Assembly: GCA_002344525.1 (NCBI GenBank)
Contig: DDTJ01000009.1
Coordinates: 1-53,284 of the forward strand
Length of the DNA stretch: 53,284 nucleotides
Direction of reading: 5' to 3'
Origin: Akkermansiaceae bacterium UBA2367
Lineage (GTDB): Bacteria; Verrucomicrobiota; Verrucomicrobiia; Verrucomicrobiales; DEV007
Position 1 is the first letter of the stretch, and each line of letters starts with the position of its first letter. The notes beneath the pieces were generated by a model. It was not told the origin of the DNA. It did no database searches and saw only the letters and a program-made list of their open reading frames with translations. The translations under genes were made by a program, and so were the position numbers. Positions 31,526 through 40,018 of this stretch are shown one piece after another.

Positions 31526-33133
31526 TTATTGCGCCTTCCCGAAGGATTTCAGGATGTATTCCAAGATCGAAGCGGTCGGTTCGCCGGGGGCGCCGGGATG
31601 GAACAATTCGCACACCACTCCGCTCGCTTCGCAATGCTCCTTCAGCTTCACGCCGAAGTTCGCGCTGTGGGTCGGGTCCTTCTGCTCCTGCCCGAGGGCG
31701 GGCGGGGCGCTGTAGTAGAGATAGACCGGCGGATCGTCCTGAGAGACGAGGGCGTAGGGCGAATACTCCGCGATCCACGGCAGGATGGTGTCGCGCTTCA
31801 CAAGGAACTCGGCGAACGAGGAAAGCTTCGCCGCCGGGTCGCCCTTGAAGCCGAAGGCGTGGCCGCCGTAGGTGCTGTTCGGCGTCCATTCCTTCATCTG
31901 CGCGGGGTCGAGACTGGTCTGCGCTCCGGTCACGGCGGCGAAGGCGAGGCGGGTCGATTCGCGGGCCACGGGGTCCTCGCTGGCCGGGTCGGCGAGGTCG
32001 TCGTGGAAGGCGAGCCAGAGCGAGGTGCAGGCCCCCGCCGATCCACCGCTCGCGCCGATGCGGGTTTTGTCGATGCCCCATTCCTCGGCCTTGCTGCGGA
32101 CGAGCTGCAAGGCGCGGGCCGCGTCGTGGAGCGGTCCTTTCACCGGAGGCTCGATTCCGTCGACGGTGGCTTCGTCGGTGAAACGGTATCCGACCGAGGC
32201 CACGGAGACGCCCTCTTTCAACAGGGTCGCCAGCATGCCCGACAAGCCGCTGAGACGACCGCCGCCCCTCCAGCCTCCCCCGTGGACGAAGAGGAGCACG
32301 GGAGTCGGCTCGGCGGATTCGGCCTTCCAGAAATGGATCACCTGCTTCGGATGGGGGCCGTAGGCGACATCGTAATGGGTCGGCTCGGGCAGAGGCGGGT
32401 TTTTCGCGAGGACGGCGGTCGCCTCCTTCTCCCCGATCTCGCGGATGAAGACATTGCGCCAGCGGATCTCGCCGCCGTGGGTCTGGAGCATGAGCGGCCC
32501 TGTCGCGGGCAGGGGCGCGCCTTGGTCGAAGTAGTTGGCGTAGGTCGCGCCCTCGACGACGAGACGACCGTTCAGGGTCACCCAAGTGCGGTCGCCGACT
32601 TGCTTGATCTTGAACTCGTTCCACTGGCCGAAGGGCTTGTCGACGCGCATGATGGGATCGCGCCCGAGGGTCTTCACGGGATTGTTGAAGAGGCCGCCCG
32701 AGCCGAGGTGGGGGCGGCGGTCGGGCTTGGCCGGGTCGAAAACTTGGTTCATATCCCAGATCTGCACCTGCGGATTGCCGCGCAGGTAGATGCCGCTGTC
32801 GGCCCCGGCGACCGTCTTGTATTCGAGATGCAGCTCGAAGTCGCCGAAATCCTCTTCCGTCGTCGCGTAGGGTCCGGTGCCCGCGTTGACCAGCTCGCCG
32901 TTCTCGACGCGCCAGTGGTTGGCGAAATCGGCGCGCTGGGCCTTCAGGTTCTCCGCCAGCTTCTCGCCTTCGAGCTTGGCTGAGCTGTGGGGATTCCAGC
33001 CATACCAACCGCTGAGATCCTTGCCGTTGAAGATGGCGCGGAAGCCTTCCGGCGGAGCCGGGTCGGCGGACTGCGAAAAGAGCGGCGCGGCGGTCAAGGC
33101 GACCGCGAGAGTCAAGGACAGGCGGAGGTGCAT
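31526..33133 (-). CDS. DUF1080 domain fused to alpha/beta esterase, exported
   Basis: A 535-residue exported fusion. Residues 1-20 form a signal peptide. Residues about 28-235 are a DUF1080 concanavalin-like (3-keto-disaccharide hydrolase-type) domain: GFRAIFNGKDLSGW at its start and the WNEFKIKQVGDRTWVTLNG strand. Residues about 255-530 are a carboxylesterase-type hydrolase with the oxyanion motif HGGGW (284-288) and nucleophile GGSAG (S365). DUF1080 proteins are normally alone or with other carbohydrate domains, so glycan binding or cleavage coupled to de-esterification is plausible. Signal peptide and -10-like TAGGAT support the ATG at 33133. A 65-bp gap separates it from the CocE gene upstream. 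Confidence 0.9.
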   Translation of the reverse strand: MHLRLSLTLAVALTAAPLFSQSADPAPPEGFRAIFNGKDLSGWYGWNPHSSAKLEGEKLAENLKAQRADFANHWRVENGELVNAGTGPYATTEEDFGDFELHLEYKTVAGADSGIYLRGNPQVQIWDMNQVFDPAKPDRRPHLGSGGLFNNPVKTLGRDPIMRVDKPFGQWNEFKIKQVGDRTWVTLNGRLVVEGATYANYFDQGAPLPATGPLMLQTHGGEIRWRNVFIREIGEKEATAVLAKNPPLPEPTHYDVAYGPHPKQVIHFWKAESAEPTPVLLFVHGGGWRGGGRLSGLSGMLATLLKEGVSVASVGYRFTDEATVDGIEPPVKGPLHDAARALQLVRSKAEEWGIDKTRIGASGGSAGACTSLWLAFHDDLADPASEDPVARESTRLAFAAVTGAQTSLDPAQMKEWTPNSTYGGHAFGFKGDPAAKLSSFAEFLVKRDTILPWIAEYSPYALVSQDDPPVYLYYSAPPALGQEQKDPTHSANFGVKLKEHCEASGVVCELFHPGAPGEPTASILEYILKSFGKAQ

Positions 33134-33140
33134 GGCGGCA

Positions 33141-33168
33141 ATCCTAGCCGTTTCCCGTCCCGCGTCGA
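33141..33168 (-). promoter_or_regulatory. Promoter candidate for the DUF1080-esterase
   Basis: Minus strand TCGACG (33163-33168), 16-bp spacer, TAGGAT (33141-33146), 7 bases before the ATG. The -10 is one of the best in the window. Confidence 0.4.
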
Positions 33169-33198
33169 GGGCGGGGTCGCGCCAGTCGGAGACAGGTT

Positions 33199-35061
33199 TC
33201 AGCGCCGCCCCACCGGGAGCACGATGGCCGAGGGATGCGCCGCGTCGTGGAGGATCGTGTTCTCCGCAACGACCTTGCGCCGATGCTCGCTGAGCGGTTC
33301 GCCCGTGTTCGGATTCACGTCGAAACGGGGGAAATTGCTGCTGCTGACCTCGACGCGGAGACGATGCCCCTTTTTGAAGACATTGCTCGTCGGATAGAGC
33401 CGGATCGTGAAGGGATAGACCGTCCCCGGCTCCATCAGCTTCTCCTCGGCGAGCGTCTCGCGGAAGCGCGCCCGCAGGATGCCCTCGGTGATCTTCAAAT
33501 CGAAGCCTCCCGGCCAGTCGTCGGAGGCGGGGTAGACATCCACGAGCTTGGCGGTGAAATCCGTATCGACCGCGCTGGACGAGGCCCACAGCTTCACCTC
33601 GATCTCCCCGGTGACCTCAATATTCTCCGCGAGCGGCTCCGTCTCGAAGACGACGATGTCATTGCGGGCGCTCAAGGCGACGGGCTGTTTCCAGTTCCAG
33701 ACATGCTCCCCTCCCCGCTGGTCCCACGCGCCTTGCAGAAGGATGTCATTGCCGCTGGAGATGCTGCCGCCGATCGTCGGCACCGGGTCGTCCGGATCGA
33801 AAACGTAGGTCGTGCTCCCGCCGTCCTCCGGCGGAGAGGTCTTCGTCAGGGCGCCGCCGCAGCCGAAGTAGAAAGGCGTCGGCTGCGACGAGGCCGGCGG
33901 CCAAGCGCTTTCGTCCCGCCATTCGCCGCCGTGGAAGAGCTTGCCATCCTCCGTCTTGCGCCCGTCGCCCGTGCCCATGGTGAAGAGGCGGACCTTGCTC
34001 GCGAAGGGCGCGGCCTTGCCCACCGAGTTGTCCTCGCCCTTCAGCCAGTGGTTATACCATTCCAGCCGCCACGCCAGCTCGTCGGGAATGGCGGCCTCCT
34101 TCCCGAAATCGACCTGCCCGTGTGCGGAGGCACCCTGCATCCCGTGAATCCATGGCCCCATGATGAGGTAGACGTCGCTTTTCAGCGCCTTCGACAGCAC
34201 CCCGTAGTTCGCCGTCGTGTTCCCGGCCCAAGAGTCGTACCAACCGCCGACGAGATAGACCGGGAGATCCTGATAGGATTCCGCCTGCCCGAGGATGTGG
34301 TTCTGCGCCCAGAACTCGTCGTTCTTCCCGTGGCGCATCGCCTCGATCAGCCAGTCCTCGTATTCCGGGGCGAACTGGAGCGGGGTCATCCCCCGCCGCA
34401 GCGGCAGGTGCGGGAGGTAGTGGATGCGATTGTCCGCGAAATCCTTCAGCATCGCCGCCGTCGCCGGGTTTTTGCCCGCCTGCGAACCTCTCGCCGCGTT
34501 CAGCAGGATCCAGTTCCAGAAGCGTAGTTCGAAGGCCCCGCCGTTGCGCATCGACTGCACCCCGCAGTTCGAGACCGCGTCCACGGGGATGACCGTGGCC
34601 AGCTCCTTCGCGCCCTCCAAGGCGAGGGCGTGCTGCGTGCCGCCGACGTAGGAGGTGCCGATCATCCCGATCTTTCCGGCGAACCAAGGCTGCCGCCCGA
34701 TCCACGCGGCGCAGTCGGCCCCGTCCTGCCCGTCGTCCGTCATCCAGTGCCAGACGCCCTCGCTGCCGTAGCGTCCCCGGCAGTCCTGCGCGACGAAGAC
34801 GTAGCCATGCTTCGCGAAATACTCGCCGTGAGCCTTCGCCCCGGATTTGTTGTAGGGCGTGCGGGTGAGGATGACGTGGTATTTCCCGTCGATCTTCGCG
34901 CCACCTTTCGCGGGAAAATAGAGGTCCGTGGCGAGTTCGACGCCGTCGCGCATGACCACCATCACATCGGCCTCGACGACAGGCGCGTCGGGAGCCTTCG
35001 TCTGGTCGGCATGGAGGGACGCGGCGAGGAAGGTGAGGAGCAGGAAGGCTGGAAAACGCAT
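33199..35061 (-). CDS. CocE/NonD-type hydrolase, exported
   Basis: A 620-residue X-Pro-dipeptidyl-peptidase-like (S15) hydrolase. A signal peptide covers residues 1-18 (FPAFLLLTFLAASLHA). The alpha/beta-hydrolase domain begins with DGVELATDLYFPA; the nucleophile is S137 in GMIGTSYVGG. PHLPLRRG and the helical cap domain follow, and the C-terminal beta-sandwich (about 370-610) is the PepX_C jelly roll (EIEVKLWASSSAVDTDFTAK). The family cleaves esters, beta-lactams, acylated peptides and similar; the substrate is open. A TTGACA at the right spacing supports the ATG at 35061 over a frame extending to 35130. Confidence 0.93.
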   Translation of the reverse strand: MRFPAFLLLTFLAASLHADQTKAPDAPVVEADVMVVMRDGVELATDLYFPAKGGAKIDGKYHVILTRTPYNKSGAKAHGEYFAKHGYVFVAQDCRGRYGSEGVWHWMTDDGQDGADCAAWIGRQPWFAGKIGMIGTSYVGGTQHALALEGAKELATVIPVDAVSNCGVQSMRNGGAFELRFWNWILLNAARGSQAGKNPATAAMLKDFADNRIHYLPHLPLRRGMTPLQFAPEYEDWLIEAMRHGKNDEFWAQNHILGQAESYQDLPVYLVGGWYDSWAGNTTANYGVLSKALKSDVYLIMGPWIHGMQGASAHGQVDFGKEAAIPDELAWRLEWYNHWLKGEDNSVGKAAPFASKVRLFTMGTGDGRKTEDGKLFHGGEWRDESAWPPASSQPTPFYFGCGGALTKTSPPEDGGSTTYVFDPDDPVPTIGGSISSGNDILLQGAWDQRGGEHVWNWKQPVALSARNDIVVFETEPLAENIEVTGEIEVKLWASSSAVDTDFTAKLVDVYPASDDWPGGFDLKITEGILRARFRETLAEEKLMEPGTVYPFTIRLYPTSNVFKKGHRLRVEVSSSNFPRFDVNPNTGEPLSEHRRKVVAENTILHDAAHPSAIVLPVGRR

Positions 35062-35066
35062 GGGCC

Positions 35067-35096
35067 AGTCTGCAACGGGAACGCCGCCCTTGTCAA
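35067..35096 (-). promoter_or_regulatory. Promoter candidate for the CocE hydrolase
   Basis: Minus strand consensus TTGACA (35091-35096), 18-bp spacer, CAGACT (35067-35072), only 5 bases before the ATG. Confidence 0.5.
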
Positions 35097-35175
35097 AGCT
35101 GGGCCTCGACGAATTGACGGGATGCCGCACGCAAATCGCTGAATTCCAGAAGGAAGCCCAAGGAGGGCCGGATGA

Positions 35176-35553
35176 CTACTGCCAAGGGCGATCAAGCGCC
35201 GATACAGCCTCCGACTCGAACCATTCGGGGATCTCGGCGTCCATCAGGCGTCGGCATCGCCATTCCTGATGCTCTGATTCATCGGATTCAACGATCAAAA
35301 GGTCGCCATCGAACGAAATTCGCCGGACCCACCCTTTGCTTTCCTTCCCCGCTCGCAGCCGATAAATCCCCTCCGCTTCGATCTCTCCCCATAACCGATG
35401 CGGAAGCCATTGCCGCCCGGCTTTGGGATCATCATACTCGATGATGGAAAGGTAGCGGAAATCATCCAAGATTCGAAAAATGCCGTTCTTGGACGGGGCG
35501 GAGGAAAGCTCCCCATACCAAGTTCCTATCATCCTATCTGCGTCGAAGCTCAT
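35176..35553 (-). CDS. Small hypothetical protein, lipocalin-like strands
   Basis: A 125-residue cytoplasmic protein that I do not recognise. Predicted strands (IGTWYGELSS, GIFRILDDFRYLSIIEYD, WLPHRLWGEIEAEGIYRL, WVRRISFDGDLLIVESDE) alternate in a pattern reminiscent of a small beta-barrel, with the opening GTWYGEL recalling lipocalin-like starts. The C-terminal part is acidic (EIPEWFESEAVSALD). The gene is AT-richer than its neighbours, which, with the repeats downstream of it, suggests lateral acquisition. It is not near any partner that explains a role. Confidence 0.65.
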   Translation of the reverse strand: MSFDADRMIGTWYGELSSAPSKNGIFRILDDFRYLSIIEYDDPKAGRQWLPHRLWGEIEAEGIYRLRAGKESKGWVRRISFDGDLLIVESDESEHQEWRCRRLMDAEIPEWFESEAVSALDRPWQ

Positions 35554-35639
35554 TCGAGTTGAGCGACGATACCATCGATCCCCTCACCGCGTCCACGGAT
35601 TACCGTTTACTGGGGTGATCGCAAAACTCCTTCTGCCAG

Positions 35640-35735
35640 ACCGGATTCGCGAACATTCGCGGCCATTCGCGTCCTAAAAAGACGACAAACGCGAATTTTC
35701 GCGAATGGAACGCGAATCGCCGCAAATGGAAGAAG
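35640..35735. repeat. CGCGAATGGCC-family repeat block
   Basis: Degenerate direct and inverted copies of ATTCGCGGCCATTCGCG in the gap before the efflux region. Related to 407-540 and 20300-20395. Confidence 0.7.
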
Positions 35736-35764
35736 GCTTTGCAACCGGCTACACCGACCATCAA

Positions 35765-37297
35765 TCACCGTTTACCGCCTACCGCTCCCCTCTCCCGCTT
35801 CTTAAAAAGCTTCTTCAACAACGGCACCTCCACCCTCTCCGGGTCCGACTTGGCCACGGGATCGGCGGAGGCTTCGGGCATGGGCAGGGCTCGAGTCTGG
35901 TCCCAGCCTCCGCCGAGGGCCTTCACGAGCGACACGGAGGCGACCATGCGGCGGCCGGCGACACGGGCGACGGCTCGCTCGGTGTCGAGGGCGGTGCGAT
36001 TGGTGGTGATGAAGTCGATGTAGGGACTCGTGCCCGCCTCATACTGGGTGCGGACGAGCCGGGCCGCCTTGGAGGCGCTGCCTGCGGCTCGGGAGAGGGC
36101 CTCGGATTCCTTCGCGAGATGCCGCAGGCCGGAAAGGCTGGTCTCGACGTCGGCGACGGCCCCGAGGAAGGACTGGCGGTAGGCGGCGAGGGCTTCGTCG
36201 TGCCTCGCGTGGGAGCGGGAGAGGTTGTAGCGGTTCTTGTTGCCCGAGAAGACGGGCACGCGGATGCTCGGTCCGTAGCGCCACATCAGCGAGGCGGGGT
36301 CGAAGAGCAGGTCGAGGTCGCCGCTCTGGTAGCCGGCGCTGCCCAGCAGGGACACGCTGGGGAAGAACTCGGCCTGCGCCACGCCGATGCGGGCGGTGGC
36401 GGCGGCGAGCTGGCGCTCGGCGGCGGCGACGTCGGGGCGGCGTTCGAGTAGGTCGCTGGGGAAGCCCGCCGGGATCTTCGGAGGGCCGGGCAGCCCCCGG
36501 GCGGTCGCGGGCAGGGCGAAGGACGAGGCGTTCGCGCCGAGGAGCAGGGCGAGGGCGTTCTCAAGCTGGTCGCGCTGGGCTTGGAGGACGGAGATTTCGG
36601 CCTCGGCGGAGGCGACTTCGGTCTCGCCCTGCGCTTCTTCGAGGTCGTTGGCGGCTCCGGCGCGGACGCGGGCGCGGGCGATTTTGAGAGCCTCGCCGCG
36701 CCAGCCGACGGCCTCGCGCACGATGGCGATCTCGGTGTCGAGGGCGCGGATCTGGAAGTAGGTCGAGGCGACTTCAGCCTGGATGCCGAGGAGCACGTTG
36801 TGGACCGCGTCGGCGGCGGCGAGGGCCTCGGATTCGTTGGCTTCGAGGCTGCGGCGCAGCTTGCCCCAGAGGTCGATCTCCCACGAGAAATCGGCGGCGA
36901 TGTTGTAGGCGGGGCCTTCGTAGCGGAGCCCGTTCATGGGGATCGGCGAAGGCTGGTTCTCCGAGGTGCGCTGCCGTTCGGCGGAAAGGGGCACGCCGAG
37001 GGTGGGAAACAGGTCGGAGCGCGACATGCGGGCCGTGGTGCGGGCTTGGTCGAAGCGGGCGATGGCCCCCTTCAATTCCTGGTTGTTCGCGGTGGCGCGG
37101 GCCTGCAATTCGTTCAGCTTCGGATCGCGGTAGATCTTCCACCATTCCCCCTTGGGTAGGTGGGAGGAGGGATTGCCGGTGCGCCAAGCCACGTTTTTGA
37201 AGCGCTCCGGTAGCGGGGTCGGCGGACGCTCGTAGTCCGGCCCGACTTGGGCAGCGGCGCTGGTGGCGAGGAGGAGGATGGGGAGAAGGAATCTCAT
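35765..37297 (-). CDS. RND efflux outer-membrane factor (OprM/NodT family)
   Basis: A 510-residue outer-membrane channel. The signal peptide (residues 1-17, ending SAAAQ) has no lipobox Cys, unlike many NodT-type proteins, so it is probably not lipidated. The mature start VGPDYERPPTPLPERF is the typical family opening. Long coiled-coil helices (about 60-130 and 195-250, and the matching second set at 265-330 and 400-460) form the periplasmic barrel. Length and motifs fit OprM. It is 2.7 kb from the RND pump genes at 40024-43221, on the same strand, separated by unrelated small genes and repeats, and probably serves one or both pumps. Confidence 0.92.
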   Translation of the reverse strand: MRFLLPILLLATSAAAQVGPDYERPPTPLPERFKNVAWRTGNPSSHLPKGEWWKIYRDPKLNELQARATANNQELKGAIARFDQARTTARMSRSDLFPTLGVPLSAERQRTSENQPSPIPMNGLRYEGPAYNIAADFSWEIDLWGKLRRSLEANESEALAAADAVHNVLLGIQAEVASTYFQIRALDTEIAIVREAVGWRGEALKIARARVRAGAANDLEEAQGETEVASAEAEISVLQAQRDQLENALALLLGANASSFALPATARGLPGPPKIPAGFPSDLLERRPDVAAAERQLAAATARIGVAQAEFFPSVSLLGSAGYQSGDLDLLFDPASLMWRYGPSIRVPVFSGNKNRYNLSRSHARHDEALAAYRQSFLGAVADVETSLSGLRHLAKESEALSRAAGSASKAARLVRTQYEAGTSPYIDFITTNRTALDTERAVARVAGRRMVASVSLVKALGGGWDQTRALPMPEASADPVAKSDPERVEVPLLKKLFKKRERGAVGGKR

Positions 37298-37327
37298 GGT
37301 CAAAGGGGTGTCCGCATTCGGTTCGGC

Positions 37328-37900
37328 TTATATTGCATCGCTTGGAAGATTGGCGAGAACCTCGTCTGCCGTATCCCATCGCTGGAGCGTCGAGACCACG
37401 CACGGCAAGGCGTCTGAAAACAGGCCCTCGATGTCGCTTTCCCCGTCCAAGCTCGGAGCATAGGGCAAGCGCTCGACCGGGGGGCAGAAATCCGATGCGA
37501 CACCGTCCTTGTCGCCGCGCGGGTCGATACGATACCAACCATGACGGCGGAGATGGACCGCGACCAATCCGTGGAGAAAGAAAGCGGAGCCCGAAGGGTC
37601 GAAGGACAAGCGCTGGTAGCAGAGGGCCGCCGGTATCCCGCGAGCGCGAAGCAGGGCGGCAAGCAAATGGCTCTTGGCGTAGCAAAAGCCCGCACGATGC
37701 CTCAACACATCGGATGCGGTGCAGGTGACGACGGGAATCCCGTGATCGGAACTGTGACGCACGGAATCCCTGACCCACAGGAAGCATCGACGCGCGATCT
37801 CCTCGTCGTCCATTGCATCGCCGACGATCTCCGCCGCCGCCGCCACGATGGTCGGATGGTCGCAATCGATGACTGCGGTGGATTGAAGGTATTCTTGCAT
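37328..37900 (-). CDS. Transglutaminase-like cysteine protein
   Basis: A 190-residue cytoplasmic protein with the transglutaminase-like core. The catalytic triad is C73 in RAGFCYAKSH, H110 in FFLHGLVAV and D126 in YRIDPRGD. Bacterial members act as proteases, amide hydrolases or are uncharacterised. The start at 37900 is used because the open frame upstream to 38194 reads through palindromic repeats. It is immediately downstream of the repeat block at 37920-38200, and its AT content and short length resemble the other accessory genes in this stretch. Its neighbours do not indicate a substrate. Confidence 0.85.
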   Translation of the reverse strand: MQEYLQSTAVIDCDHPTIVAAAAEIVGDAMDDEEIARRCFLWVRDSVRHSSDHGIPVVTCTASDVLRHRAGFCYAKSHLLAALLRARGIPAALCYQRLSFDPSGSAFFLHGLVAVHLRRHGWYRIDPRGDKDGVASDFCPPVERLPYAPSLDGESDIEGLFSDALPCVVSTLQRWDTADEVLANLPSDAI

Positions 37901-37959
37901 CGTCGTTTTCCGAATACGGAGGGTCAGCGGATTAAAAGAAGCGACCGCTTCGGAGGCAA

Positions 37960-38205
37960 GGGGAAGAGGAGCGCGGGCACTCCTGCCCGCAACGAGTCCG
38001 GCGTTGCTGCGACGAGGCCAGATCCCGACCCGGAGGCGGACAGGAGTGTCCGCGCTCCCTTCCAGCAGCCGCCGGCACCATGTAGCATGGGCTTCCAGCC
38101 CATGCCTCGTGAAGGGACGACCGATCCCACGGCGGACGGCTGAGCCAGCCGTCCCTACCGCGCTTCGCGCCAAAATCTGAGAGCTTGTCTGCATGTTGTC
38201 AGGCG
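37960..38205. repeat. Palindromic repeat block A
   Basis: Holds no gene. It includes GCGGGCA-CTCC-TGCCCGC, a GCGGACA-GGAG-TGTCCGC stem, CATGGGCT-TCC-AGCCCATG (38086-38104), and a copy of a composite repeat with stem GACGGCT-GAGCC-AGCCGTC (about 38127-38200). The last two recur at 39312-39330 and about 39500-39576. The block ends just downstream of the ASCH gene's stop. Confidence 0.8.
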
Positions 38206-38206
38206 A

Positions 38207-38587
38207 TTATCTCTCCGGCAGATCAATCGGGTAGATTCTCAATCGGGCGGGGTATTTGCCATCCAGATGCAACGGGCGCAGGTTGGTCAACCGCCATGCT
38301 TTCCAGCCGGATTCCCAGTAGGTGGCGCAGGCCTCGTTGATTTCATTCTCCTTCCATTCCTCCACCGACTCCACATCGACGATGGCCACGGCTTCGCCAT
38401 CGGGATCATCGGTCACGCCGTCACCGCTCAATCGGATCTGGTTCTGGACAATGACGAGATCGTGCAAAGGAACCAAATCAGGACTCCACCGACGAATTTC
38501 GAGGGTCTTCCTTCCTGATCGAATCCAATCGCCCGCCGGGGCGACGACTGATAGAGCGGGATGCGATTTCATACTCCTACCGGACAT
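38207..38587 (-). CDS. ASCH-domain protein
   Basis: A 126-residue cytoplasmic protein. SHPALSVVAPAGDWIRSGRK and KTLEIRRWSP near the N-terminus match the ASCH fold (a beta-barrel related to PUA domains that binds RNA or modified nucleosides), with the conserved basic pocket. The rest is acidic-helical and ends in strands (GKYPARLRIYPID). ASCH proteins include N4-acetylcytidine amidohydrolases; activity here is unproven. Its ATG overlaps the GNAT gene's stop (TGATG), so the two are translationally coupled. An ATG five codons later is an alternative start. Confidence 0.8.
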   Translation of the reverse strand: MSGRSMKSHPALSVVAPAGDWIRSGRKTLEIRRWSPDLVPLHDLVIVQNQIRLSGDGVTDDPDGEAVAIVDVESVEEWKENEINEACATYWESGWKAWRLTNLRPLHLDGKYPARLRIYPIDLPER

Positions 38588-39231
38588 CAGCCATTGTTGA
38601 GTTCAAAGAGGGAGACCTTTTCCCCGGAGTAGAGCCAGCGCTCGAAGTTCGCCTTGCGCGAGGGCCAGTCCTTGTCGGTCATGGCGAACCAGTCGGTGTC
38701 GCGATTGCGTCCGCGCACCCTCATGTGCTGGCGGAAGCGCCCCTCGAAGACGAAGCCCATGCGTTGCGCCGTCGTGCGGCTGGCATGGTTGAGGCTGTCG
38801 CATTTCCACTCCACCCGGCGGTAGCGGAGATCGTCGAAGAGATGGCGCAGCAGCAGATACTGCGTCTCGGTGTTCATGGGAGACTTCTGCACGGCGGGCG
38901 AGAACCAGACGTGGCCGATCTCGGCGCGGCCATGCTCCGGCACGATGGCGGCGAGGGCTGTGGTGCCGACCGGATCGCCGCCGTCGGCGCGAAAGGCGGT
39001 CCAGAGCAGGAGATCGGTCCGGCCGCCGAGCGAGTCGCGGTAATGGGCGAAAAAATCCCCGGCTGAGGCAAAGGGACCATAGGGCAGGTGGTTCCAGACC
39101 GCCTCCTTCTCGGGGGAGCCGTGGGAGACAGCGAAGAGGGCGGGCGCATCGCGCTCCGCGTCGGATGGACGCAAAAGGACGAAGCGCCCCGAGAACTCTC
39201 GGATTTCCGGGCTGATCCACGAGGAAGGCAT
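38587..39231 (-). CDS. GNAT-family N-acetyltransferase
   Basis: A 214-residue acetyltransferase of the RimJ/RimL type. FVLLRPSDAERDAPALFAV is the typical first strand and helix. The acetyl-CoA region includes AEIGHVWFSPAVQKSPMNTE and LRYRRVEWKCDSLNHASRTT, and the family end AQRMGFVFEGRFRQHM. The substrate is unknown; related enzymes modify ribosomal proteins or small amines. The ATG at 39231, with AGGTGA just upstream, is used; an ATG at 39249 is possible. It is coupled to the ASCH gene downstream, and the pair is bounded by matching repeats on both sides. Confidence 0.88.
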   Translation of the reverse strand: MPSSWISPEIREFSGRFVLLRPSDAERDAPALFAVSHGSPEKEAVWNHLPYGPFASAGDFFAHYRDSLGGRTDLLLWTAFRADGGDPVGTTALAAIVPEHGRAEIGHVWFSPAVQKSPMNTETQYLLLRHLFDDLRYRRVEWKCDSLNHASRTTAQRMGFVFEGRFRQHMRVRGRNRDTDWFAMTDKDWPSRKANFERWLYSGEKVSLFELNNG

Positions 39232-39585
39232 GCTCACCTGTGAGGGCATGGGCGGTGGAGGTGGTTGATGGGGTATTGGGTTAGGACTAACAGGGGCGAA
39301 TCCATAGGTAGCATGGGCTTCCAGCCCATGCATCGTGAAGGGACTCCGGACCTCCGTTCGCTCCGAAACGATAGTTATCCGGTCTTCGGCGTCTTGGCAC
39401 GGTGCATGGGCTGGAAGCCCATGCTACATGATGCTCGTTGATTGCATGGTAGGGACGCCTCGCTGAGGCGTCCGCCGTTCCTGTGGATAGGCGGCCAATT
39501 CCACGGCGGACGGCTGAGCCAGCCGTCCCTACCGCGCTTCGCGCCGAAACGGGAGGGCTTGTTTGGAGTTTGTCATGTATTGCAG
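39232..39585. repeat. Palindromic repeat block B
   Basis: No gene is visible. It includes CATGGGCT-TCC-AGCCCATG (39312-39330), the same stem inverted (39405-39423), a GACGCCTC-GCT-GAGGCGTC stem near 39454, and a second copy of the composite repeat seen in block A (about 39500-39576). The two blocks flank the ASCH-GNAT gene pair in the same orientation. Confidence 0.8.
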
Positions 39586-39993
39586 TCATTGGTCTCCACT
39601 GAGTTGAATCGGTACCGCAAGGAGTGCCGCCGTTGATATCGCTGCGAGACCGAGAAGGACAACTGTATGAAAGGCGACAGCGACGAGCGAAACGAATAGG
39701 CGGCGATAGCGAGGCCAAGAACGAACGAAAAGCTCCAAGAGGACGAACACGAGAACAACGACGCCAATAATGAACCCCACGTAATGCCCAAGGAAATAAG
39801 AGGCGTCCATCAGCCACTGCGCTTTCGAGTCAGTCAAATTGGTATGCTCCCATAGCAATTGAAGTCTCGGAAGTAAGATTACATTCGAGAAAATCCAGAT
39901 GATCAAGGCTGGCAGGATCGTCGCAATCGCCTTGAGATAAGTTCCCAGTGCCGTCTCGGGCCGCAGAAGCGGAGGTGGGACTGAATGGCTCAT
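39586..39993 (-). CDS. Small membrane protein, unknown
   Basis: A 135-residue inner-membrane protein with three clear hydrophobic segments (about residues 23-43, 67-88 and 100-128) and short charged loops. No motif is recognisable. The gene is AT-rich compared with the pump genes beside it, pointing to recent acquisition. The ATG at 39993 is used; a GTG seven codons earlier is possible. It ends 13 bp after the repeat block B and begins 30 bp from the RND pump stop, in the same orientation as the pump. Nothing links it to efflux. Confidence 0.65.
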   Translation of the reverse strand: MSHSVPPPLLRPETALGTYLKAIATILPALIIWIFSNVILLPRLQLLWEHTNLTDSKAQWLMDASYFLGHYVGFIIGVVVLVFVLLELFVRSWPRYRRLFVSLVAVAFHTVVLLGLAAISTAALLAVPIQLSGDQ

Positions 39994-40018
39994 TTCAGTT
40001 TTCGTGAGAGGCACAAAA

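Noticed and set aside
35205..35230. T-loop-like GGTTCGAGTC on the minus strand, suggesting a tRNA
   Set aside because: The flanking bases do not form a T stem or acceptor stem, and the stretch codes for EWFESEAV in the hypothetical protein at 35176.
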